NCBI RefSeq assembly: GCF_900109785.1
Contig: NZ_FOBH01000010.1
Coordinates: 1 to 64,000 of the forward strand
Direction of reading: 5' to 3'
Origin: Nitrosovibrio tenuis
GTDB lineage: Bacteria > Pseudomonadota > Gammaproteobacteria > Burkholderiales > Nitrosomonadaceae
Length of the DNA stretch: 64,000 bases
Position numbers and translations under genes: made by a program. The notes under the pieces are model-generated. The model worked only from the letters and a program-made list of their open reading frames with translations, did not search any database and was not told the DNA's origin. Shown here one piece after another: positions 18,109 to 27,762 of this stretch (position 1 is the first letter of the stretch; every line of letters begins with the position of its first letter).

Positions 18109-19333
18109 CCGCCGGCGCGCACGCTTTTCGTGGCTTACAGGGCTGATTGCCATGTCGACTCTTTTTTGGGGCGGTGGCGCTAACGCTCAAAAACTGCCAA
18201 TGCCACAAAATCTGCCGCAGAATCTGCAAATTCATGGTTTCGCCAGCCAATCCTGGTTGAAAAGTTCGGATAATAATGTGTTTGGGAAAAGCAGCTCGGA
18301 TAGCGGAAGCTTTGATTTCCGGGAACTCGGGCTGAATGCTTCGATGCGGCCCTTGACCAATTTGCAATTCTCGGTGCAAGGGCTGTCCCGCTGGGCGGGC
18401 AAGGGCAGCACCGGCAATATCCGGCTCGATTATGGGTTCGTGGACTATACCTATTACACCGGAGAAAACGGTCAACTGGGAATACGCCTGGGCAGAATGA
18501 AAAATCCCTTGGGTTTTTATAATGACACACGCGATGTTCCTTTCACGCGGCCGAGCATTCTGCTGCCTCAATCCATTTATTTTGACCGTACACGCAAGCT
18601 CGCCATCGCTGCGGACGGCATGCATTTATATGGCGAATACCGCTCGGATCTGGGTGACATTTCCTTCCAGGGCGGGGTTGTACGCCCACTGGTCCGTGGA
18701 ACAGAAGCTGAGGCAGCGGTGTTCGGCAGACTATTTTCCGGCCACCTGACGCCGGAGATATCCTATGTCAGCCGGGTGAACTACGAACTCGATGGCGGGC
18801 GTATTCGCTTTGCAGTAAGTGCTACTCAGCTTAATATGGGCTTCTCTCCAGGGACGGGAGACGTCCTCAAAGACGGTTCGGTTCGCTTTACCCCACTGGT
18901 TTTCTCCGCGCAGTATAACGCGGAGCGCTGGAGCCTCACTGCAGAATATGCTTTAAGACACCTTGAATACAAGAACTTCGGTCCAGCTCTGCCCAACATG
19001 GATTTTACCGGAGAAAGCTATTATTTCCAGGGAGCTTATCGCATTACCCCGGAGTGGGAAGGGATCGTCCGCTACGATGTTCTGTATACCGATGGCAGCG
19101 ATCCCCATGGGACGAAGTGGGCGGCGGCAAGGGCAGGACGCCAGGCCTACAACCGTTTCGCCAAGGATATCACTGTCGGTCTGCGCTGGAGCATTACGCC
19201 GGAGTTCATGCTCCGTGCGGAATATCATCGTGTGAATGGGACCGGCTGGCTCTCCACGCTCGATAATCCCGTTTCCAGTGACCTGGCTCAACACTGGAAT
19301 CTATTCTCCATCCTCGGTTCTTACCGCTTCTAG
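18077..19333 (+). CDS. Outer-membrane beta-barrel (porin-like) protein
   Basis: A 418-residue protein with a signal peptide (RFSWLTGLIAMSTLFWGG, mature part from about residue 38). It has the alternating aromatic pattern of a beta barrel and a C-terminal Phe (GSYRF), the usual outer-membrane assembly signal. The N-terminal mature part NLQIHGFASQSWL and the LGRMKNPLGFYNDTRDVPF block resemble porin-like sheets of the OprP/DcaP kind. It overlaps the binding-protein gene, and the GGDEF/EAL gene follows after 9 bases, so all three appear cotranscribed. Confidence 0.82.
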   Translation: MAESMYSRSNSRRRARFSWLTGLIAMSTLFWGGGANAQKLPMPQNLPQNLQIHGFASQSWLKSSDNNVFGKSSSDSGSFDFRELGLNASMRPLTNLQFSVQGLSRWAGKGSTGNIRLDYGFVDYTYYTGENGQLGIRLGRMKNPLGFYNDTRDVPFTRPSILLPQSIYFDRTRKLAIAADGMHLYGEYRSDLGDISFQGGVVRPLVRGTEAEAAVFGRLFSGHLTPEISYVSRVNYELDGGRIRFAVSATQLNMGFSPGTGDVLKDGSVRFTPLVFSAQYNAERWSLTAEYALRHLEYKNFGPALPNMDFTGESYYFQGAYRITPEWEGIVRYDVLYTDGSDPHGTKWAAARAGRQAYNRFAKDITVGLRWSITPEFMLRAEYHRVNGTGWLSTLDNPVSSDLAQHWNLFSILGSYRF

Positions 19334-19342
19334 CCCAACCTG

Positions 19343-22255
19343 ATGGGAAAGAATCCACAAAAAGGCATGGTTCAGCTTGGCGGCATCGCAAACCCTGACC
19401 GAAAGTTTCTTGGCCTCAAGTGGAAAGTTTTATTGTTAAGCAGCCTGATATTGATCGCTATCGTCGTTTCGTTCACCGCGATTACATACCGAAGCTTAAT
19501 GCATGACTTTGAGAATCAAAGAGACGTGCAGCATCAGCGTTATGCCCGCGAAGTTGAGGGGTTAATTGATCAGATCTCACAGAATTTGCATCAGCTCGCC
19601 CAATTGATCCCTTTTTTGGAAGGGATGAATACCGCTTTGCTCGCAAATAACGGGGCGAACATCGCTCAAACATTCGATCCCTACTGGGCGCCCTTGCAGC
19701 TTAACAAGGATATCGAAATGATCCGTTTTTATGACAGCGCCAATCGGCTCCTGGCGAATTGGGGACATTCGGAATCTTATGCTGAAGAAAATGTAATGCT
19801 GGGCTGGGTCGGAAAAGCCAATGCGAGAGAGCAGCCTATCAGCCCCCTCAGTTGTGAGAAAAGCTGTACGCAATTCGCCGTGACGCCATTGCTGGTGGAG
19901 GGGAATAATGTGGGCGTTGTCGTGATAGGAATTCCCCTGGTCGATGTCGTTCTGGGATTCAAGGATATTTCAGGATCGCATATCGGCTTGCTGCTGAAAG
20001 AACAGGGTAACAGGGCCAGTAGTAGCGATATGAGGATCGCAAATTGGAATTTTCAGGTCGCGGCGCACAGCAGGGAGATGAACGTTGCAATTCTCAATAA
20101 AGCCGCTGAGCTATACAGGGATTTCGATAGCCTGGAACCGGGTGTTCAGGTTTTCTGGAACAACCAGTACTTTCAGGTAAAACCGCTACGCCTGGAAAAA
20201 ATTGGTGCCTTGGATAAAGCGAAGCTGATAGTCGTCTCCGATATCACCTCCACAATACGCACCATTCAAGGCTCGACACAGCAGAGCGTCATGATAGGAC
20301 TGGTGGGGCTCATACTGTCCGAAATCCTGTTGTTTGTCATCCTTACAAAGCCGTTATCCCGGCTCAAGCACATCGTTTTTACCCTACCGCTGCTCGCTCG
20401 CAGTAGTTTTCAGGATTTTCGTACCGCACTTTATTCCGACAATCAGAAACAATTGCTTAAAGATGAAATTGATATGCTGGACGAAACAGCGGTCGCCCTG
20501 TCTTATCAGCTCGAAAAACTCGAAGAGCAGGTCGCCGACAGGACGCGGATATTGGCGAGAAAAATGGATGAATTGAGCAAAGAGAGGGACTTCATTACAC
20601 ATCTGCTGGATATAGCGCAGGTGATTGTGATTACGCAAAATGCAAATGGTGAAATCCTCACATTAAATGCGCACGGCGAAACACTCATTCAATACGCAGA
20701 AAAGGAGCTGAAAGGAAAGCCGTTCATCAGTCTTTTCGCTCTTGACGGGAATCTGCACGATCTAAGCACTCATCTTGAGGAAATACGCGGCGAGCGAAGA
20801 GATCAACTGCGCCACGAAGCCAATATTTTGGGTAAGGACACATCGGTAAGAAATATCCTTTGGCTGCATTCCCGCTTGACGCGGCATACAGCCGATGACC
20901 CGGCGATATTATCGGTCGGCCTTGATATGACGGAACACAAACGGGCAGAAGGCCGGCTTGCCTGGCTGGCCGATCATGACCCGCTGACCGATTTGTTTAA
21001 CCGCCGCCGGTTTCAGGAAGAGCTGGAACAGATGCTGAATCTCGCCGCCCGCTACAAACATTCGGGCGCACTGCTCTTTTTCGACTTGGACCAGTTCAAG
21101 TATATCAACGATACAAGCGGACACCAGGCGGGCGATGCGTTACTGAAGATGGTTGCGCGCATGTTGCTCAGCAGTATCCGCAACGTGGATATACTCGGGC
21201 GTCTGGGGGGAGATGAATTCGCGGTAATTTTGCCCCAAACCACTGCGGAAGGTGCAATAGAAGTGGCAAAAAACGCCCTTGCGTGCCTGAGCCAGGGAAA
21301 GATATCCGTAAACGGCCGAACCCACAAGGCACTTGCCAGCATAGGCATCGCACTCTTTCCCGAGCATGGAAACAATGTACATGATCTGCTGGCAGCGGCG
21401 GACCTGGCGATGTATCAGGCCAAGGAAGCGGGACGGGGGGGATGGCACCTGTTTTCCAATGAGGAGAAGACCCGGGAGCGCATGCATACCCTCGTATATT
21501 GGAAGGAAAAAATCGAGTATGCCCTTTTGCATGATCAGTTTTTGTTCCACTTCCAGCCCATCATGCATATTAGAGACAAGACCATCGATCACTATGAGGT
21601 GCTGCTGCGCATGATCGATGATGACGGGACAGTGCTGGCTCCTCATCTTTTTATACCGGCGGCGGAACAAACTGGACTTATTCATGCCATCGATCACATG
21701 GTATTGAGAAAATCCATTGCGCACTCAGCACAAATCCAGCATCGCGGGCAGCGCGTCCGATTCTCGATAAACTTGTCGGCCCATGCGTTTCATGATCCAG
21801 AGTTGTTATCAATCCTGAACGAGGCCTTTAGCCACTATGACGCAGATCCGTCAAACTTTATGTTCGAAATAACCGAAACGGCAGCGTTGGAGGATTTGCC
21901 CGCGGCGAAGGAACTCATGCAAACGATTAAAAAACTCGGTTGCAGTTTTACGCTGGATGATTTCGGCGTCGGATTTTCCTCCTTCTATTACATCAGGCAG
22001 CTTCCGATTGACGTTGTGAAGATCGACGGCTCGTTCATCCGCAATCTGGCCGATAGTCCGGATGATCAGATCCTGGTCAAAGCCCTGTGCGATGTGGCGA
22101 GAGGGTTCGGGAAGAAGACAACGGCCGAGTTCGTGGAAACTGCGGCTACGCTTTCTGTGCTGGAAAATATGCAGATCGACTATGCCCAGGGATTCCTTAT
22201 AGGCATCCCTGCCTCGGCCGATGAATCACCTTTCAGGGATTATTTAAAGGTATAG
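19343..22255 (+). CDS. Membrane sensor with PAS, GGDEF and EAL domains
   Basis: A 970-residue c-di-GMP enzyme. Membrane segments at about 27-50 and 313-337 flank a periplasmic sensor region. A coiled linker leads to a PAS domain (about 416-540). The GGDEF domain has an intact GGDEF motif near residue 623, with an RNVD inhibitory I-site five residues before it, so cyclase activity with product feedback is likely. The EAL domain reads EVL for EAL in HYEVLLRM near 752, but keeps NLSAHAF, FEITETA and DDFGVGFSS, so phosphodiesterase activity is uncertain. It is the third gene after the binding protein and porin. Confidence 0.92.
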   Translation: MGKNPQKGMVQLGGIANPDRKFLGLKWKVLLLSSLILIAIVVSFTAITYRSLMHDFENQRDVQHQRYAREVEGLIDQISQNLHQLAQLIPFLEGMNTALLANNGANIAQTFDPYWAPLQLNKDIEMIRFYDSANRLLANWGHSESYAEENVMLGWVGKANAREQPISPLSCEKSCTQFAVTPLLVEGNNVGVVVIGIPLVDVVLGFKDISGSHIGLLLKEQGNRASSSDMRIANWNFQVAAHSREMNVAILNKAAELYRDFDSLEPGVQVFWNNQYFQVKPLRLEKIGALDKAKLIVVSDITSTIRTIQGSTQQSVMIGLVGLILSEILLFVILTKPLSRLKHIVFTLPLLARSSFQDFRTALYSDNQKQLLKDEIDMLDETAVALSYQLEKLEEQVADRTRILARKMDELSKERDFITHLLDIAQVIVITQNANGEILTLNAHGETLIQYAEKELKGKPFISLFALDGNLHDLSTHLEEIRGERRDQLRHEANILGKDTSVRNILWLHSRLTRHTADDPAILSVGLDMTEHKRAEGRLAWLADHDPLTDLFNRRRFQEELEQMLNLAARYKHSGALLFFDLDQFKYINDTSGHQAGDALLKMVARMLLSSIRNVDILGRLGGDEFAVILPQTTAEGAIEVAKNALACLSQGKISVNGRTHKALASIGIALFPEHGNNVHDLLAAADLAMYQAKEAGRGGWHLFSNEEKTRERMHTLVYWKEKIEYALLHDQFLFHFQPIMHIRDKTIDHYEVLLRMIDDDGTVLAPHLFIPAAEQTGLIHAIDHMVLRKSIAHSAQIQHRGQRVRFSINLSAHAFHDPELLSILNEAFSHYDADPSNFMFEITETAALEDLPAAKELMQTIKKLGCSFTLDDFGVGFSSFYYIRQLPIDVVKIDGSFIRNLADSPDDQILVKALCDVARGFGKKTTAEFVETAATLSVLENMQIDYAQGFLIGIPASADESPFRDYLKV

Positions 22256-22300
22256 CCCCAGGCACTGATACAACGATCAATCCGAGTAAGCGCCTGGGAC

Positions 22301-22332
22301 GGATAAGGAGGAAGGAGGATAAGGAGGAAGGA
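22301..22332. repeat. Two perfect tandem 16-bp repeats
   Basis: GGATAAGGAGGAAGGA occurs twice head to tail (22301-22316, 22317-22332) in the gap between the GGDEF/EAL gene and aroC. The rest of this 225-base gap shows nothing clear. Confidence 0.8.
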
Positions 22333-22480
22333 AGCATACGCGACTGAAGCCCGAAGTTCCTCCCCTGGCTTTCCCCTCAATCAAGCGGGAACATTACTTG
22401 AATATCGAGCCCTTCAGAAGTTTGGAGGTTTCGAGTCTTCCGGATAATAGTAAAAATCGGCTGATATTAAATCGAGGCGG

Positions 22481-23584
22481 CTAACCAGCCGTCTTGCCAG
22501 GGATTTTCGGTGTCGTACACATGACTTCCGCATTTTGCGCACGATGGCGCAAGGCATGGTCCATCAGTACCAGCGCCAACATTGCTTCAGCGATGGGAGT
22601 CGCGCGAATACCAACGCAGGGGTCGTGTCTGCCGTGAGTTTCAACTATCACCGGATTGCCAGCCTTATCTATCGAGCGTCGCGCAAGGCGAATACTGGAA
22701 GTGGGTTTGACGGCGATATTCACAACGATATCCTGGCCGCTGGAGATGCCCCCGAGTATGCCCCCAGCGTTATTGCTCAGAAATCCCTCTGGCGTGATCT
22801 CATCGGAGTGTTCAGTCCCTTTCTGAGCCACCGCCGCAAACCCGGCACCGATTTCCACCCCCTTGACGGCATTGATGCTCATCATCGCATACGCAATTTC
22901 CGCATCCAGGCGATCGTACACTGGCTCACCCCAGCCGACCGGCACACCTTCCGCTACTACGGCGATTTTAGCGCCCACCGAATCACCCGATTTCCTCAGC
23001 TTATCCATGAATTCTTCCAGACGGGGAACCACGTCCGCATTAGCGGCAAAAAATGCGTTCTGAGTAACCGCTTTCCATTGTTTGAATGGAATTTCGATTG
23101 GTCCCAATTGCGACATATAGCCGCGTATGACCACACCATATTTCATGAATAGCCATTTTTTCGCAATAGCGGCTGCCGCAACCCTTACGGCGGTTTCGCG
23201 GGCTGAAGAGCGTCCCCCGCCGCGGTAATCACGTATCCCATACTTCTGCCAGTAGACGTAGTCCGCATGGCCGGGACGGAACGCGTCCATGATTTTATTA
23301 TAATCCTTGCTGCGTTGATCTTCGTTGCGGATCAGCAGCGCGATAGGTGTTCCCGTGGTTTTGCCCTCGAACACGCCAGATAGAATCTCCACTGTGTCAG
23401 TTTCACGCCGCTGGGTTACATGGCGTGAAGTACCGGGCTTCCGGCGATCCAGATCTCGCTGGATATCCTCTACGGACAATTCCATCCCCGGCGGGCACCC
23501 GTCCACTACGCAACCGATGGCTGGACCGTGGGACTCGCCAAATGAGGTCACGCAAAACAGCTTACCAAGCGTATTGCCGGACAT
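22481..23584 (-). CDS. aroC: Chorismate synthase
   Basis: FMN-dependent enzyme making chorismate from 5-enolpyruvylshikimate 3-phosphate. [10 protein letters not shown] at residues 15-24, [14 protein letters not shown] and [11 protein letters not shown] are the family signatures, and the 367-residue length is normal. It is convergent with the GGDEF/EAL gene and divergent from the oxidoreductase gene. Confidence 0.97.
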   Translation of the reverse strand: MSGNTLGKLFCVTSFGESHGPAIGCVVDGCPPGMELSVEDIQRDLDRRKPGTSRHVTQRRETDTVEILSGVFEGKTTGTPIALLIRNEDQRSKDYNKIMDAFRPGHADYVYWQKYGIRDYRGGGRSSARETAVRVAAAAIAKKWLFMKYGVVIRGYMSQLGPIEIPFKQWKAVTQNAFFAANADVVPRLEEFMDKLRKSGDSVGAKIAVVAEGVPVGWGEPVYDRLDAEIAYAMMSINAVKGVEIGAGFAAVAQKGTEHSDEITPEGFLSNNAGGILGGISSGQDIVVNIAVKPTSSIRLARRSIDKAGNPVIVETHGRHDPCVGIRATPIAEAMLALVLMDHALRHRAQNAEVMCTTPKIPGKTAG

Positions 23585-23718
23585 TTTATTTCTCTCGTAA
23601 AATCAAGGTGTCAAGTTTAACATATCCCCGTTTGGCGCTATCGCGTTCCCTGCACCGGCATTTCGGCCACCGCCCCAACGGGAAACTCATAATACATACC
23701 GCGATAAAGGAAAAAATC

Positions 23719-24720
23719 ATGAGAGCCGTGCTGATGAACACTCCGGGTGATCCGGATGTATTAAAAATTGCCGACGTATCGAAACCCGGAATCACCGATG
23801 CATCCGATGTACTGGTAAAGCTCCATGCCGCCGGCGTGAACCCCATCGATACCAAAGTGCGTAGACTCAATATGTACTACCCCGGCAATTTGCCTTCGAT
23901 CCTCGGTTGCGATGGCGCCGGGGTAGTGGAAGCGATCGGCAGTTCGGTCACACGCGTGCGGCCAGGCGATGAGGTATTTTTCTTCAACAATGGTTTGGGC
24001 GGCGCACCAGGCACTTATGCCGAATACACAGTCGTGCGGGAAGATTATCTTGCGCTGAAACCCAAAAACATTTCCATGCTGGAAGCCGCCGGCATACCGC
24101 TGGCATTGATTACGGCATGGGAAGGCCTGCTGGACCGCGGCGATTTGCAGAAGGGCCAGTCAACGCTGATCCACGCGGGGGCGGGCGGCGTTGGTCATAT
24201 TGCAATTCAGCTTGCCCGTTACTTCGATTCGCGCGTGGCAACCACGGTTTCAGGTCCCCAAAAGGCGGTGTTTGTGCGGTCCCTGGGCGCGGACCTGGCG
24301 ATCAACTATAGCCAGCAGGATTTTGTTGAAGCCGTGATGGATTGGACCAGCGGCTCGGGTGTACAGCTCACGCTGGATACGGTGGGCGGAGAAACGTTCT
24401 GCAAATCATTCGCTGCAACCCAGCTATACGGCCGGATCGTGACACTCCTATCGGCCGGCTGCGACAGCAAATATACCAATACGGCACGACTGCGCAACCT
24501 GATCATCGGGTATGTGCAAATGACGGCTCCGCTCTACTTCGGCTTGCATTCCAGGCGCGTCGAACAAACCCGGATACTTGAGCGCGGCGCAAAACTATTC
24601 GAGCAGGGTATCCTCAAAATTCATATAAATCATGCGCTGCCGCTGCAAGATGCTGCCGAAGCTCATCGGCTGATCGAAACCGGCCACACGACCGGCAAGA
24701 TCATATTGCAAATTGACTGA
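23719..24720 (+). CDS. Zinc-free quinone oxidoreductase (MDR superfamily)
   Basis: NAD(P)H:quinone reductase or 2-enoyl reductase-like enzyme of 333 residues. It has the MDR GroES-like part (LHAAGVNPIDTKVR, GCDGAGVVEAIG), then the Rossmann nucleotide site HAGAGGVGHIAIQLARYF, and it lacks the zinc-binding loop. The open frame extends upstream into the divergent aroC gene. The ATG at 23719 is chosen because of AAAGGA just before it and because the protein then begins MRAVLMNTPGDPDVL, as expected for the family. Confidence 0.9.
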   Translation: MRAVLMNTPGDPDVLKIADVSKPGITDASDVLVKLHAAGVNPIDTKVRRLNMYYPGNLPSILGCDGAGVVEAIGSSVTRVRPGDEVFFFNNGLGGAPGTYAEYTVVREDYLALKPKNISMLEAAGIPLALITAWEGLLDRGDLQKGQSTLIHAGAGGVGHIAIQLARYFDSRVATTVSGPQKAVFVRSLGADLAINYSQQDFVEAVMDWTSGSGVQLTLDTVGGETFCKSFAATQLYGRIVTLLSAGCDSKYTNTARLRNLIIGYVQMTAPLYFGLHSRRVEQTRILERGAKLFEQGILKIHINHALPLQDAAEAHRLIETGHTTGKIILQID

Positions 24721-24768
24721 CCGGACATAAACTTGGCCATGAATTTCAAGAAGTTCATCCTTAAACAA

Positions 24769-26286
24769 TTATCCCTTGGAAGAGGCAATCGAATTATCTG
24801 CCGGAGAGCCGCCGCACAGGTACGCCAGCATATCAATTCCCCACGCCACCCCGAAGCCGGTAACGTCGCTTCCGACGGCCCCCAACCCGCCCTTGTTATT
24901 GCTCGCGGAGAGGTCCATATGCAACCAGGGCAAATCGTCCACGAACCGGTTGAGAAATCGGGCAGCGAGAATGTGATCGGCTTCGCCCTCCAGTGTGCAC
25001 TGCTTGATGTCCGCGATTTTACTTTCGAGCTCCACGTCATAGTCGGCATCGGACGGAAACGCCCAGATTCGCTCGCCGCTTGATTTCCCTGCAGCTAAGG
25101 CCTTTTGCACCAGATCATCCCGGTTGCTGAAAATCCCGCTGTAGCGGGATCCGAGCGCTGTATGCATGCTCCCGGTCAATGTCGCGAAATCAATCATTAC
25201 GTCGGGTTTCTCGCGCGCCGCCAGAGTCAGCGTATCCGCCAGTACCATCCGGCCTTCGGCATCGGTATGGATAATTTCGATCGTAGTTCCATTTAATGCG
25301 GGGATGACATCGTTTTGCTTATAAGCATGAGGACTGATGAGATTTTGGGCAATGGCGAGCCAACAATCGATATTTACCGGGATATTGGCGCGCGTTGCAG
25401 CCGTGAGCAATCCCAGCGCTACTGCCGAACCATTCATATCCTCGTTCATTCCATGCATGTGCCGGGCGGGTTTCAAATTGTGGCCCCCGGTATCGAAGCA
25501 GATGCCTTTGCCAACCAGCGCTACGGTTTTCGCCGCATTCTTGACCCGGCGCTGCAAATGCACAATGGCAGCGTCTTCCGTATCGCTGCCCTGTGCCACG
25601 GCGATAAATGCACCCGCACCTATCTTGCGCAGTGCGTTAACATCGAGTTCAGTATGCTTCCAGCCTTCACTGCTTGCGAGCTTGGAGAGACGTTTGCGAT
25701 AAAGTGATGGGGTAAGTTCATTGGGAGGCAGCACCGTCAGTTCGCGGGTGAGCAGATTGCCTTCCGCTTTGGCCTTCAATAGCGCAAAACTGTCCGGCTC
25801 GTCATATCCATGCAGTACAATATGAGCAAGCGGCCGTGCCTCTGCACCTCTTCTGTCGGTTTTCCGCGATGGTAACAGGGCGCCGTTAACCCACGCCGTA
25901 TATATCGCCAGTTGTACGAGAGCGTGCTTCTCACCGCTATTACCGTAAACCACAAGATGAATTTCCGCAGGGCTTTCCTCCAACAACAATTGCACCGCTT
26001 TCCGCATGGCTGTCTGCTGGTCGAATACGGATTTGCTTGAATCGACCATGGCCCAGACGCATAATGCGCCGTTTTCAAGGTTGCCGGCAATCGGTGTATT
26101 GCTGATTTCCCCTGGCTGCATCTCGCGACGCATCAATATGGCTTCCAGTACACCTGTACCAAAAACCTCGGGTTTATCGGAAAGCTTATCCGGTAATTTA
26201 TCCAGCTTGGGAAGCACAGCCAGAATGTGCTTAGCCATGGTAGACATGGTGAGCGGCGATGCATGCTGTATAAGCGTTGCGAGCAT
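24769..26286 (-). CDS. Leucyl aminopeptidase family (M17)
   Basis: Cytosolic dizinc aminopeptidase. The family's metal and catalytic blocks are visible: LVGKGICFDTGG (Lys and Asp), NEDMNGSA (Asp) and HTDAEGRM, the M17 signature that is usually NTDAEGRL. Residues 1-190 form the poorly conserved N-terminal domain; the catalytic domain follows. At 505 residues the length is normal. The NEDMNGSA form, with Asn-Glu where PepA has Lys-x, suggests a divergent branch rather than E. coli-type PepA, so I leave the symbol open. Confidence 0.9.
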   Translation of the reverse strand: MLATLIQHASPLTMSTMAKHILAVLPKLDKLPDKLSDKPEVFGTGVLEAILMRREMQPGEISNTPIAGNLENGALCVWAMVDSSKSVFDQQTAMRKAVQLLLEESPAEIHLVVYGNSGEKHALVQLAIYTAWVNGALLPSRKTDRRGAEARPLAHIVLHGYDEPDSFALLKAKAEGNLLTRELTVLPPNELTPSLYRKRLSKLASSEGWKHTELDVNALRKIGAGAFIAVAQGSDTEDAAIVHLQRRVKNAAKTVALVGKGICFDTGGHNLKPARHMHGMNEDMNGSAVALGLLTAATRANIPVNIDCWLAIAQNLISPHAYKQNDVIPALNGTTIEIIHTDAEGRMVLADTLTLAAREKPDVMIDFATLTGSMHTALGSRYSGIFSNRDDLVQKALAAGKSSGERIWAFPSDADYDVELESKIADIKQCTLEGEADHILAARFLNRFVDDLPWLHMDLSASNNKGGLGAVGSDVTGFGVAWGIDMLAYLCGGSPADNSIASSKG

Positions 26287-26377
26287 TGACGGCTATCCCT
26301 TAGCAAGAAAATTTGCGATAAGTATAGGCCATTTTTCCCTCTGGCTGCACGGCAGCCTCTTCAGGTTTTGACTATCT

Positions 26378-27172
26378 ATGCGCCAATATCTTGAACTCAT
26401 GCAACGTGTGCTCGAGCATGGATATAAAAAATCCGACCGCACGGGCACGGGGACACTCTCCATATTTGGTCACCAGATGCGGTTCGACCTCGCCGAAGGC
26501 TTTCCGCTCGTTACGACTAAAAAATGCCACTTGAAGTCCATCATTTATGAGCTGCTATGGTTTCTGCAAGGTGATACCAACATAAAGTTTCTTAATGAAC
26601 ATGGGGTTTCTATCTGGAACGAGTGGGCCGACGAAAACGGCGAGCTGGGTCCGATTTACGGGCACCAATGGCGTTCGTGGGACAGCGTTGGCGGCGGGCA
26701 TATCGATCAGATTGCGCAAGTCATCGAGCAGATCAGGAATACCCCCGACTCACGGCGCATCGTAGTGTCATCCTGGAATGTCGGCGAATTGCATGAGATG
26801 AGATTGCCACCGTGTCATGCTCTTTTCCAGTTTTATGTTGCCGATGGAAAACTCTCCTGCCAGCTTTATCAGCGCAGCGCCGATATTTTCCTGGGTGTGC
26901 CGTTCAATATCGCTTCCTATGCGCTGCTCACCCTCATGGTGGCTCAAAGCTGCAACTTGAAACCGGGGGATTTCGTGCACACCTTCGGCGACGCGCACCT
27001 TTATCTCAACCATCTTGCCCAGGCACGCGAACAATTAGGGCGGGAACCAAGAAAACTGCCGATAATGAAGTTAAATCCCGCAATCCATGACATTTTTGAT
27101 TTCAGGTACGAAGATTTCACTTTGGAAGGTTATGACCCGCATCCGGCAATCAAGGCGCCGGTGGCGGTATGA
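26378..27172 (+). CDS. thyA: Thymidylate synthase
   Basis: Makes dTMP from dUMP with methylenetetrahydrofolate. The catalytic Cys is C146 in [13 protein letters not shown], at the same position as in E. coli ThyA. Length 264 residues, identical to E. coli. The stop overlaps the folA start by four bases (ATGA), so the dihydrofolate it releases is reduced by the next gene's product. Confidence 0.98.
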   Translation: MRQYLELMQRVLEHGYKKSDRTGTGTLSIFGHQMRFDLAEGFPLVTTKKCHLKSIIYELLWFLQGDTNIKFLNEHGVSIWNEWADENGELGPIYGHQWRSWDSVGGGHIDQIAQVIEQIRNTPDSRRIVVSSWNVGELHEMRLPPCHALFQFYVADGKLSCQLYQRSADIFLGVPFNIASYALLTLMVAQSCNLKPGDFVHTFGDAHLYLNHLAQAREQLGREPRKLPIMKLNPAIHDIFDFRYEDFTLEGYDPHPAIKAPVAV

Positions 27173-27690
27173 GGCCGCGCCTTTCCGCTCTTGTGGCGAT
27201 GGCATGGAACCGCGTCATCGGCAAGAATAACGCATTGCCCTGGCGGCTGCCTGCTGATCTGAAGCACTTCAAAACCCTTACGATGGGCCATCCCATCATC
27301 ATGGGGCGTAAAACCTATGAATCGATCGGCAGGCCGCTGCCAGGACGGATCTGTATTATTGTCACACGTCAATCAGGGTACGCGGTCAATGACGCGCTCG
27401 TGGTAAATTCGATCGCTGAAGCGCTGGAAGCCTGTAACAATGTCATCGGCGGTCGGGTCGCGGATAGAGAAAGCTTTGTCATAGGCGGCGCGGAAATATT
27501 TCGCCAAACCTTGCCGATGTGTGACAGGTTATATATTACCGAGATTCAGAGGGATTTCGAGGGGGACGTGCTGTTTCCCGAATTCAACTATGCAGAATGG
27601 ATTGAAGTCTCACGCGAGAAACATTTGGATGACAGCGGGCTGGAATATCACTTTGTCGTGTTTGACCGTACAACCGATCCGAAAAAATGA
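27169..27690 (+). CDS. folA: Dihydrofolate reductase
   Basis: Reduces dihydrofolate to tetrahydrofolate with [25 protein letters not shown] and [16 protein letters not shown] are the family blocks, and the Asp in PADLKHF is the catalytic acid. 173 residues. Translated by overlap with thyA and followed at once by a terminator hairpin. Confidence 0.97.
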   Translation: MRPRLSALVAMAWNRVIGKNNALPWRLPADLKHFKTLTMGHPIIMGRKTYESIGRPLPGRICIIVTRQSGYAVNDALVVNSIAEALEACNNVIGGRVADRESFVIGGAEIFRQTLPMCDRLYITEIQRDFEGDVLFPEFNYAEWIEVSREKHLDDSGLEYHFVVFDRTTDPKK

Positions 27691-27730
27691 TGGCGGGACA
27701 AGCTTCTGCCCCGCCATCTATTTTTATTTG
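27689..27730. terminator. Bidirectional terminator between folA and the decarboxylase gene
   Basis: A 9-bp perfect stem GATGGCGGG/CCCGCCATC (27689-27697 with 27710-27718) is followed by TATTTTTATTTG on the plus strand. On the minus strand it is followed by ATTTTTTC, so it can end transcription from both sides. Confidence 0.85.
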
Positions 27731-27762
27731 ATCAGGTTCTGCTTTTACGCTAACTCCTCTCT

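Noticed and set aside
23347..23718. Upstream extension of the quinone oxidoreductase frame
   Set aside because: It runs antisense through aroC; the ATG at 23719 has a ribosome site and the family's N-terminus.
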